Below are positions 24,140-31,563 of a stretch of 64,000 bases of DNA, piece by piece. The notes under the pieces are model-generated. The model was not told the origin of the DNA. It saw only the letters and a program-made list of their open reading frames with translations, and searched no databases. The translations under genes were made by a program, and so were the position numbers. Positions within the stretch are counted from its first letter, which is position 1. Each line of letters opens with the position of its first letter. The DNA is from Streptomyces gossypii (GTDB lineage: Bacteria > Actinomycetota > Actinomycetes > Streptomycetales > Streptomycetaceae): NCBI RefSeq assembly GCF_025165795.1, contig NZ_JAJAGO010000007.1, positions 62,001 through 126,000 on the forward strand, given 5' to 3'.

Positions 24140-25548
24140 TGATCTGCCTTGTCGCCGGACTGCTTGCGCCGGAAGGCCTGGTACTCGCTCTCCATCCGAG
24201 ACGCCAGACGGTCCGGTGGCATGCTGCCCTCGATCAGACCCTGAAGATCGGCGGAGAGGGTGTCGTAGAAGGTCGGGGTCGTGTAGTCGAGATAGGGCAC
24301 CAGCCCGTCGTCCGCGTTCAACTGCTCCCAGCCCTTGATCATCTGACTGTCCGCGCTGCCGGCCGGCACCTCGTCGGCGGCCTTGCCCGGTACGGCGGGG
24401 AGCACGCCTTCCTTCGTCATCACCTCGGAGGCGTGCGAGCCGGTCAGGAAGTCGAGATAGGCGGCGGCGACGTCGGGATGCTTGGAGCGGGAGGTGAGGG
24501 ACCAGGCGAGGCCCTGCCCGCCCGTCGTCTTCAGCGGGCCGCCCGCCGCGCTGGGCGGCGGCGGCATGAATCCCAGCTTGTCCCCCATGGACTTCTTCAG
24601 GTCCGCGAGCTGCCAGGTCCCGGTCATCAGGAAGGCGCCGTCGCCTCCGGCGAACTGCTTCGCCGCGTCGTCATAGCCGGTTCCGTTCGCCCCCTTGGGC
24701 AGGTAGCCGCGCTCGGCCCAGTCGGCGAGCGTCCCGGCCGCCTCCCGGGTCGGGGCGTTGTCGAAGCCCCCGCCGCGGCCCAGCACGGTGTCGCGGGTGT
24801 TCTCCGCGCCGCCGGCCTGATCCTGGAGTACGCCGAAGGTGTGGATCGCCGGATACTTGTCGAGGTTCCCGAGCTGTACGGGGAGCTGTCCCTCTTTCTT
24901 GAGGACGGGAAGGCTTCGGGTGAACTCTCCCCAGGTGCGCGGCGGTTTGAGTCCGGCCTTCTTCAGGACGTCCTTGTTGTAGTACATGCCGACGTATTCG
25001 CCGGTCTGGGACATCCCGTAGAGGCGGCCGGTGCCGAAGTGCGTGCCGTTCGCCGAGACACGGTTGAGGTTGAGCAGGGTGTTCGGGTAGCGGGTGTTCC
25101 AGCCGTAGATGCCCGCGTAGTTGTCGAGCGGGGTGAGGAGCCCGGCCTTGACGAAGGCGACCATGTCCGCGTAGCCCTGGTTGGCCTGGACGACGTCCGG
25201 CGGGTTGTTCCCCGAGAGCGCGAGCTTCAGCGTCGTCTTCAGATCGGAGAAGCTCCGTGCGACACGCTTGATCGCTACGTTCGGGTACTTCTCCTGGAAC
25301 TCCTTGTTCAAGCGCTCGATCGTCGCGTTCTGACCGCCGCGGACCTCCTGGTCCCACACCGTCAGCGTCACCTTCCCCGCCTTGGCGGGATCGGGGACCG
25401 CGGTGGCGCCTCCGGCGCCGCCGGGCCCGGCACCGGACCCGTCGGTGCCGGGCACACAGGCCGACCCGGCAAGGGCGACGCCCAAGGCCAGTGCGACCGC
25501 GGCCCCGGGGCGGCGGCGCGGGCGTATCCAACGGCGCGGGAAGCTCAT
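24136..25548 (-). CDS. Sugar-binding lipoprotein of the ABC importer
   Basis: The ATG at 25548, behind AGAGGAG, gives a 470-residue lipoprotein with an Arg-rich leader and lipobox LAGSAC. The mature domain is a family-1 extracellular sugar-binding protein: VTLTVWDQEVRGGQN, FQEKYPNVAIKRV, a FLMTGTWQ block and the closing KEGVLPAVPGKAADEV region. It should capture a mono- or oligosaccharide. Genetic context with a GH4 phospho-glycosidase suggests a beta-glucoside or similar disaccharide, which is inference. It lies 148 bp downstream of the PfkB kinase gene on the same strand. Confidence 0.88.
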   Translation of the reverse strand: MSFPRRWIRPRRRPGAAVALALGVALAGSACVPGTDGSGAGPGGAGGATAVPDPAKAGKVTLTVWDQEVRGGQNATIERLNKEFQEKYPNVAIKRVARSFSDLKTTLKLALSGNNPPDVVQANQGYADMVAFVKAGLLTPLDNYAGIYGWNTRYPNTLLNLNRVSANGTHFGTGRLYGMSQTGEYVGMYYNKDVLKKAGLKPPRTWGEFTRSLPVLKKEGQLPVQLGNLDKYPAIHTFGVLQDQAGGAENTRDTVLGRGGGFDNAPTREAAGTLADWAERGYLPKGANGTGYDDAAKQFAGGDGAFLMTGTWQLADLKKSMGDKLGFMPPPPSAAGGPLKTTGGQGLAWSLTSRSKHPDVAAAYLDFLTGSHASEVMTKEGVLPAVPGKAADEVPAGSADSQMIKGWEQLNADDGLVPYLDYTTPTFYDTLSADLQGLIEGSMPPDRLASRMESEYQAFRRKQSGDKADQ

Positions 25549-25696
25549 CGTCAGCAACTCCTCTGGGGCGCCCCGACGGCCGGTGCCGTCGGAGTCTGTC
25601 GTGTGGATCTTGCTCGCCTGCCCTGGCCCGGACGACCGGGCGGCGCAGGCCGCCACCCGTCACCGGCGTCAACAACCCTCCGGGGAGCATTCGCCC

Positions 25697-26809
25697 CTAG
25701 GAGGCGCGGAAGCCTATGGTCGGAGTGGCCCGGCGCAGAGACCCCTCGAAGTTGACCGGGGGCAGCAGGTCGTCGAGGAAGCGGTAACGCCGCATCACTT
25801 CCTCGGCCTGTCCCCCGCACCGGGTGGCGTACTGCCACCAGGCGGCGACCTCTCTCCAGCCGGGCGCGGAGAGGGATCCGCCGAAGTGCTGCACGGACAG
25901 ACCGGCCGTGAGGTTGGCGAAGGCGAGCCGGTCGGCGAGCGGCCAGCCCGCCAGCGTGCCCGCGGTGAATCCGGCGACGAACACGTCACCGGCGCCCGTG
26001 GGGTCGAGCGCCTCCACCCGCAGCGACGGCACGTCGGCCGTCTCCCCGGAGATCGAGTCGATCGCCACCGCACCGCCGGAGCCCTTGGTGACGACGGCGA
26101 TCGGTACCAGCTCGGCCAGGGCGCGTACCGCCTGCTCGGGGGTCTCCGTCCGGGTGTAGTGCAGCGCCTCGGTGGAGTTGGGCAGGAAGGCGTGGCAGAA
26201 CGACAGGTCGGCGAGGGTGTCCGGATCCCAGGCGCCGGTCTCGTCCCAGCCGACGTCCGCGAAGATCAGGCTGTCCTCCGCATGCGCCTGTCGCGCCCAG
26301 TTCTCCAGCCGCCCGGGGGCCAGCGAGGTCACACAGGCACGGGAGCGGGGGCGCTCCCCCACACTGACGCAGGGCTGCGGCGCCTCGTGGCCGTGGGAGA
26401 TCATCGTCCGCTCCCCTTCGTAGGCCATGGACATGGTCACCGGTGAATGCCAGCCCCGTGCCCGGTGCGAGGGGGTCAGGTCGATGCCCTCGTTGTCGGA
26501 AAGGCTCTCCCAGCAGTAGTCCCCGTACACGTCGTCTCCGAAGGCGGCGGCCAGCGAAGTCCGCAGACCGAGACGGCTGAGCGCGGTGGCCATGTTGGCG
26601 ACGCCTCCCGGGCTGGACCCCATGCCGCTGGCCCAGGACTCCGTGCCGCGCACGGGTGCGTGGTCGAGCCCGGTGAAGATGATGTCGAGAAAGACGGTGC
26701 CCGTCAGGAAGACGTCGACTTCCGGGGCCCCGGCGTCCTCACGCCGAGCGGCAAGCGGATCCACCGGCCCGGAAGCCGGTGCTGGTCGGGCGCTCCCGTT
26801 GGTGTTCAA
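25697..26809 (-). CDS. PfkB-family sugar kinase
   Basis: The start is uncertain. I prefer the TTG at 26809, nine bases after AGAGGGGG, giving 370 residues; an upstream GTG at 26896 would add 29 residues of poor quality. The ribokinase/PfkB fold begins at DVFLTGTVFLDIIF, with GGVANMATALSRLGL (sugar-binding Gly pair) and LDPTGAGDVFVAGF (anion hole and catalytic Asp). It phosphorylates a sugar with ATP in the cytoplasm. Divergent from the DeoR regulator and upstream of the importer, it probably acts on what the transporter brings in. Confidence 0.85.
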   Translation of the reverse strand: MNTNGSARPAPASGPVDPLAARREDAGAPEVDVFLTGTVFLDIIFTGLDHAPVRGTESWASGMGSSPGGVANMATALSRLGLRTSLAAAFGDDVYGDYCWESLSDNEGIDLTPSHRARGWHSPVTMSMAYEGERTMISHGHEAPQPCVSVGERPRSRACVTSLAPGRLENWARQAHAEDSLIFADVGWDETGAWDPDTLADLSFCHAFLPNSTEALHYTRTETPEQAVRALAELVPIAVVTKGSGGAVAIDSISGETADVPSLRVEALDPTGAGDVFVAGFTAGTLAGWPLADRLAFANLTAGLSVQHFGGSLSAPGWREVAAWWQYATRCGGQAEEVMRRYRFLDDLLPPVNFEGSLRRATPTIGFRAS

Positions 26810-26920
26810 ACCCTCTCGCCCCCTCTGGCTGAAAGACGTCCATGTGATGACCGACACCTTGCACGGAAGCACCCAGGAATGCAATACCTCAGTCACTCTC
26901 GCGCAAAGTCGCTCAGCCGG

Positions 26921-26926
26921 GATAGT
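26921..26926 (+). promoter_or_regulatory. Candidate -10 of the DeoR gene
   Basis: GATAGT ends nine bases before the ATG at 26935, so the transcript would start one or two bases ahead of the start codon, effectively leaderless. No convincing -35 is seen. Confidence 0.3.
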
Positions 26927-26934
26927 CTCCAGCC

Positions 26935-27687
26935 ATGCTGCGCGAGACCCGCCACGACCAACTCCTGCGGATCCTCCGCGAGGAGGGGGTGCTTCCTGTC
27001 ACCGAGATCGCCCGACGGCTGGAGATCAGCGAGGCCACCGCCAGGCGCGATGTCGCCGACCTCAGCGGCGCGGGCCAGCTGCGCCGGGTGTACGGCGGCG
27101 CCGTCGCCCGGGACAGCGCCGAGCGGCCGTTCGCCGAGGAGGAGGTGGACGATCTGGCGGCCAAGAACGCCGTCGCCCAGCACGCCTCCGGGACGGTCGA
27201 GGACGGCGAGGTGGTGCTGCTCGACATCGGCACCACGACGCTCCAGCTCGCCCGGCGGCTGCACGGCCGGAAGATCACCGTCGTCACCAGCAATCTCGCG
27301 GTGTACGAGGAACTGCGCGGCGACCCCGAGGTGACCCTGATCCTGCTGGGCGGCCAGGTAAGGCCCAACTACCACTCGCTGGTGGGCTTTCTGACGGAGT
27401 CCAGCCTGCGCGAGCTGTATGTGGACCGGCTCTTCCTCGGCACCAGCGGGGTGCTCCCGGACGGCAGGGTGCTCGACACCACGGACATCGAAGTACCGGT
27501 CAAGCGGGCGATGATGTCGTCCGCCCGCCAGGTCGTCCTTCTCGCCACGGCCAAGAAGTTCCCCGGCACCGGGAGCGCCCGGATCTGCGGGCCCTCCGAA
27601 ATCGACATGCTCGTCACCGGCCGGTCGTCCGACCCGGCCACCCTCGCCGTGTTCCGCGAGGCCGAAGTGGAGGTAGTTCAGGTATGA
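26935..27687 (+). CDS. DeoR/GlpR-family transcriptional regulator
   Basis: A 250-residue regulator. The N-terminal winged helix (RHDQLLRILREEGVLPVTE, ISEATARRDVADL, GQLRRVYGGA) is the DeoR signature, and the C-terminal sugar-phosphate-binding domain has LLDIGTTTLQLARRL, VTSNLAVYEEL and GTSGVLPDGRV. Members usually repress sugar genes until a phosphorylated sugar binds. It is divergent from the kinase-transporter operon and overlaps the GH4 gene by ATGA (27684-27687), so it very likely controls both sides. Its inducer may be the sugar phosphate made or used by its neighbours. Confidence 0.88.
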   Translation: MLRETRHDQLLRILREEGVLPVTEIARRLEISEATARRDVADLSGAGQLRRVYGGAVARDSAERPFAEEEVDDLAAKNAVAQHASGTVEDGEVVLLDIGTTTLQLARRLHGRKITVVTSNLAVYEELRGDPEVTLILLGGQVRPNYHSLVGFLTESSLRELYVDRLFLGTSGVLPDGRVLDTTDIEVPVKRAMMSSARQVVLLATAKKFPGTGSARICGPSEIDMLVTGRSSDPATLAVFREAEVEVVQV

Positions 27688-29072
27688 GGCTCACTGTGCT
27701 GGGCGGCGGCGGATTCCGAGTGCCGCTGGTTCATCAGGCCCTGCTCGACGACCAGAAGGACCCGGCGGGGCGCTGCACCGAACTCGTCCTCTACGACACC
27801 GATCGCGGGCGCCTCGACGCGATCGGAGCGGTGCTCGCCCAGCAGACCGCGCAGCACCAGGGCCCCTCCCCCGCCGTGCGCACCACCACCGAGCTGGACG
27901 ACGCGCTGCGCGGCGCCGACTTCGTCTTCTCCGCCATCCGGGTCGGCGGCCTCGGCGGCAGGGTCAGCGATGAGCGCAGCTCGCTGGCCGAAGGAGTGCT
28001 GGGCCAGGAGACGGTGGGAGCGGGCGGCGTGCTCTACGGGCTGCGCACGCTGCCGGTGGCCGTGCGGATCGCCGAGCGCATCGCGGAGGTGGCCCCGGAC
28101 GCCTGGGTCATCAACTTCACCAACCCGGCGGGCATGGTCACCGAGGCCATGACCCGGGTCTTCCGGGAGCGGGGGGCGGGCGAGCGGGTCATCGGCATCT
28201 GCGACTCTCCCGTGGGCCTCTGCCGCCGTGCCGCACGCGCCCTGGGAGCCGATCCGGACCGGGCGGGCTACGACTACGTGGGCCTCAACCACCTGGGCTG
28301 GCTGCGCCGCGTCATGGTGGACGGCCAGGACCGGCTGCCCGCGCTGCTGGCAGACGCTCCGGCGCTGGAGTCCTTCGAGGAGGGCAAGCTGTTCGGGGCC
28401 GACTGGCTGCGGGCGCTGGGCTCACTGCCCAACGAATATCTGCACTACTACTACTTCAACCGCGAAGCGGTCGCCTCCCTCCAGCAGGCGACCGCCACCC
28501 GCGGCGAGTACCTGCACACCCAGCAGGCGGGCTTCTACGAGCAGTTGCGCACAGGCGGCGCAGGCAGTTCAGGCAGCGGAGCGACGGGGCCGGACGCCTA
28601 CGCCGCGTGGGAGAGGACGCGGCGCGAGCGCGAGGAAACCTACATGGCCGAGAGCCGCGAGGCGTCCGGCGGCTGGCAGCGGGACAGCTGCGACCTCGAG
28701 GGCGGCGGGTACGACCGGGTCGCCGTGGCACTGATGCGGGCGATCTCCCGCAATGAACGGACCACCCTCATCCTCAACGTCCCCAACCGCACCGCCGTCC
28801 CCGGCATCGACGCGGACGCCGTCGTCGAGGTGCCCTGCCTCGTCGACGCGGCCGGCGCCCGCCCGCTGGCGACGGGTGCCGTCGCCCCCGACCAGCTCGG
28901 ACTGATGCTCACCCTCAAGGCAGTCGAACGCTCCACCATCGAAGCGGCCCAGTCGGGTTCGCGGGACGCGGCCCTGCGGGCGCTGGCCCTCCACCCGCTC
29001 GTCGACTCCGTGGCCGTGGCCGGACGCATCCTCGACGCGGCCGGCGGTTTCTCAGAGCACCCGCGCCAGTGA
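27684..29072 (+). CDS. GH4 family 6-phospho-beta-glucosidase-type enzyme
   Basis: A 462-residue NAD- and metal-dependent glycosidase. The NAD-binding GGGGFRVPLVHQAL starts the protein, followed by INFTNPAGMVTEA, GICDSPVG (the Cys ligand of the metal) and GLNHLGWLRRV, all in GH4 order. GH4 enzymes cleave by transient oxidation of the sugar; this subgroup (CelF/LicH-like) prefers 6-phosphorylated beta-glucosides. With an ABC importer rather than a PTS next door, the phosphate would have to be added inside the cell, perhaps by the PfkB kinase. The gene is coupled to deoR by ATGA, and its end overlaps the convergent oxidoreductase gene by 21 bp. Confidence 0.88.
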   Translation: MRLTVLGGGGFRVPLVHQALLDDQKDPAGRCTELVLYDTDRGRLDAIGAVLAQQTAQHQGPSPAVRTTTELDDALRGADFVFSAIRVGGLGGRVSDERSSLAEGVLGQETVGAGGVLYGLRTLPVAVRIAERIAEVAPDAWVINFTNPAGMVTEAMTRVFRERGAGERVIGICDSPVGLCRRAARALGADPDRAGYDYVGLNHLGWLRRVMVDGQDRLPALLADAPALESFEEGKLFGADWLRALGSLPNEYLHYYYFNREAVASLQQATATRGEYLHTQQAGFYEQLRTGGAGSSGSGATGPDAYAAWERTRREREETYMAESREASGGWQRDSCDLEGGGYDRVAVALMRAISRNERTTLILNVPNRTAVPGIDADAVVEVPCLVDAAGARPLATGAVAPDQLGLMLTLKAVERSTIEAAQSGSRDAALRALALHPLVDSVAVAGRILDAAGGFSEHPRQ

Positions 29073-30020
29073 GTCGAGGGCGGTGAGGTGGTCGCCGCCG
29101 CCGGGGATCAGGACGGCGCTGGTGACGCCCGCTCCGTGCAGTTCGTCGATCCGTGCGCGCGCCTGCGCCGGAGTGCCGGCCACGGCGAGCTGGGGTATCC
29201 ACGCGTCGGGAATGCGGCGGCCGAACTCCTCGCGGGTGGCGCAGTCCGCCCGCAGAGCCGCCAGTTCACCGGCGAAGGGCAGGACGCGGATGTGGGCGGC
29301 CCAGTCCGGTTCGCCGACCCACTCGAGCCCTGGGCGTGCCGCGGCGAGGGCGGCGGCGGGGTCGGTGCCGACGGAGGCGACGTTGTAGGCGACGAGCCGG
29401 TGCGGGCGCGTGGCGCCGATGTGGCCGACGGCCTCCCGTGCGTACTGCGGGCTGACGGGCTCGGCCAGGATGGTCCCGTCGGCGGCGGCTCCGGAGACGG
29501 CGAGGGACTTGGGCCCCCGCACCCCGGCCAGGATGTCCGGCACGACGTCCGGCCTGGCGCAGTCCTCCAGCTCGATGCCGTCGAGACGGATGTAGCGTCC
29601 GGCTGTCTCCAGACGCTCTCCGCGCAGCAGCGCCCGTACGGCGTCCAGGTACTCCCGCAGAAGGGTGAGGGGGCTGTCGGGCCACTCGCCGATGCTGCGC
29701 ATCCAGCCGGGCATGCCGTGCCCGACGCCCACGTCGACGCGCCCTGGGAAGAGCTGGCCGAGGGTGGCCGCCTCCATGGCGGCGAAGGCGGGATTGCGGG
29801 CGCCGACGGGGACGATCCCGATGCCCACCCGGATGCGGGAGGTGGCGCCGAGTACGGCGGCCGCCTGCGCGATGCCGCCACGGAAACCCAGGTCCTCGAC
29901 CACCCAGATCTCGTCGAACCCGAGGTCTTCGGCACGGCGGGCGTACGGCACCGCCTGCCCGGCCGGGATGTCCCGTGTCAGCATCACGCCCACGGCGGGG
30001 CCGGTCGCGGTCGAGTCCAT
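29052..30020 (-). CDS. LLM-class (F420-dependent type) oxidoreductase
   Basis: An ATG at 30020 behind AGGAG gives 322 residues of a luciferase-like monooxygenase TIM barrel: YARRAEDLGFDEIWVVEDL, TSRIRVGIGIVPVGARNP, FPGRVDVGVGHGMPGWM, and the C-terminal GTPAQARARIDELHGAGV. In actinomycetes these proteins mostly use F420 or FMN. The substrate is unknown. The last 21 bp overlap the end of the GH4 gene on the other strand. It has no obvious operon partner. Confidence 0.82.
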   Translation of the reverse strand: MDSTATGPAVGVMLTRDIPAGQAVPYARRAEDLGFDEIWVVEDLGFRGGIAQAAAVLGATSRIRVGIGIVPVGARNPAFAAMEAATLGQLFPGRVDVGVGHGMPGWMRSIGEWPDSPLTLLREYLDAVRALLRGERLETAGRYIRLDGIELEDCARPDVVPDILAGVRGPKSLAVSGAAADGTILAEPVSPQYAREAVGHIGATRPHRLVAYNVASVGTDPAAALAAARPGLEWVGEPDWAAHIRVLPFAGELAALRADCATREEFGRRIPDAWIPQLAVAGTPAQARARIDELHGAGVTSAVLIPGGGDHLTALDSLARVL

Positions 30021-30185
30021 GGGTGCTCCTTCGGCTGGGCACTCGGGGCACTGCGAGCACCCTGGGCGGTCAAGCGCAGAACCGTACGGCTTGGAGTGTA
30101 CGGTCGCCCGCGCCGCCCACTCCTGGCCCGCACTCCTGGCCCGCACCCCCGGTCCGCGTCGCCCGCCGCCGAGCTGTCGCGGGGG

Positions 30186-30977
30186 CTACCCCCGTCGGCG
30201 AGCCTTGCCCTGCTTGCCGCCCTTGGGAGCACCTTTGGGACCGCCCTTGGAACCGGCAGAGCTCTTCCGGGTGTTCTTGCCCCCCGGCTTTCCGGGTACG
30301 GACTTCCGCCGTGCGCCGCCACCGCCCGTGTCCGCGACCTTGCCCTTCGGCTGCGCCGGGGCGGGAGAGCGGCCCCGCGAGCTGTTGACCGTCCGCCCCC
30401 GGACGATCCCGATGAAATCCTCCACCAGTTCGGTGGTTTCCTCCTCCGGCCAGGACAGCGCGATCCGCGACTCGGGGGCGTCCGAGACCGGCCGGTAGGT
30501 GAGGTCCCTGCGGTGGTACAGGCGGGCGAGCGACTGCGGGACCACGAGCAGTCCGACCCCGGCCGCCACCAGTTCCACGGCATCCTCCGTGGTGGCGGGG
30601 CGCTCGAGCGCGGGCCGTCCGGGGCGGTGCTCCCATTCGAGCGTGTCGTCACAGGGATGCAGCACGATGTCGTCGGCCAGATCCGCGGCCGACACCTCGT
30701 CCACCGCCGTCACCACATGGTCCTTCGGGACCACGACCACCGTCGTCTCGGTGTAGAGGGGGATCGCGCTGAGGTCCGTCCGGTCGACGGGCAGCCGCAC
30801 GAAGCCCGCGTCGGCTCCCCGGCTCCGGAGCAGCCCGCACGCTTCGGCGGCGGACACCGGGACCAAGGTCAGCGGCACTCCGGGCAGCCGCTCGTGCCAG
30901 ATCCGCACCCACTTGGTGGGCGTCACCCCGGGGACGTACGCGAGCCGGAACGAGGGGGGTACATCCGAGCCTGTCAC
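30186..30977 (-). CDS. LysR-type effector-binding domain protein without DNA-binding domain
   Basis: A 263-residue protein starting directly in a LysR substrate-binding fold (FRLAYVPGVTPTKWVRIWHE, LRSRGADAGFVRLP, VELVAAGVGLLVVPQSLARL). The normal N-terminal helix-turn-helix is absent, with no upstream sequence that could restore it. Instead the last 60 residues form a disordered tail rich in Lys, Arg, Gly and Pro (PGGKNTRKSSAGSKGG), which might bind nucleic acid nonspecifically. It is divergent from the DUF5997 gene, a pairing I recall as recurrent in Streptomyces. Role unknown; a ligand-sensing partner protein is possible. Confidence 0.75.
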   Translation of the reverse strand: MTGSDVPPSFRLAYVPGVTPTKWVRIWHERLPGVPLTLVPVSAAEACGLLRSRGADAGFVRLPVDRTDLSAIPLYTETTVVVVPKDHVVTAVDEVSAADLADDIVLHPCDDTLEWEHRPGRPALERPATTEDAVELVAAGVGLLVVPQSLARLYHRRDLTYRPVSDAPESRIALSWPEEETTELVEDFIGIVRGRTVNSSRGRSPAPAQPKGKVADTGGGGARRKSVPGKPGGKNTRKSSAGSKGGPKGAPKGGKQGKARRRG

Positions 30978-31035
30978 GTTGCCAGGCTACCGGTCGTGGT
31001 CGGAGGGCCCGCACACGCTCGATACCCTGGACACC

Positions 31036-31440
31036 ATGACTGCGCACCAGACCACCCAGACGATGAAGCCCGCGACTGCGGCGAAGAAACTGGGGGTGTA
31101 CCTCGAGGCCACCCCCACCGAGTTCCAGGAGGGCACCGTCTCGCGCTCCGAGCTGACCGCCCTGCAGGCCGACCCGCCCCAGTGGCTGCTGGAACTGCGA
31201 CGCAGCGGCCCGCACCCCCGGCCGGTGGTCGCGGCCAAGCTGGGTGTCTCCATCTCCGGCCTCGCGCGCGGCGGTGTCACGGAAGCCCTCACCACTGAGC
31301 AGATCGACGCGTTGAAGAGCGAGGCGCCCGACTGGCTCCAGCGGGAGCGCGCCACCCAGGCCGAGGTCCGGAAGGAAACGGTCCGCATCAAGGAGATGCA
31401 CGCGGAGCGCGCCGGCCAGAACCGCGGCGCGCAGGACTGA
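31036..31440 (+). CDS. DUF5997 family protein
   Basis: A 134-residue soluble protein. The core TMKPATAAKKLGVYL, PPQWLLELRRSGPHPRPVV and AKLGVSISGLARGGVTEAL is the DUF5997 family, known to me only as a conserved actinobacterial protein. The middle could contain a helix-turn-helix-like segment, which would fit a division of labour with the adjacent effector-only LysR protein, but this is speculation. TACCCT at 31023-31028 would start transcription on the last base before the ATG, so the message may be leaderless. Confidence 0.75.
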   Translation: MTAHQTTQTMKPATAAKKLGVYLEATPTEFQEGTVSRSELTALQADPPQWLLELRRSGPHPRPVVAAKLGVSISGLARGGVTEALTTEQIDALKSEAPDWLQRERATQAEVRKETVRIKEMHAERAGQNRGAQD

Positions 31441-31563
31441 CGCCCCGCGGGCGGGTCACGGCCTGCCGCGCGCACCGCAGCCACCGCACGCCCGGTTCGC
31501 CCGTACGCCGCGGGAGATGTGTCACGATCATCACTCACGTGCGGGCACGGGAGGGCCGGTCGG

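Noticed and set aside
31519..31563. GTG at 31519 as the polyketide synthase start
   Set aside because: The purine-rich element ends one base before it, too close; the GTG at 31564 has GGGAGG at nine bases and starts near the ligase domain.
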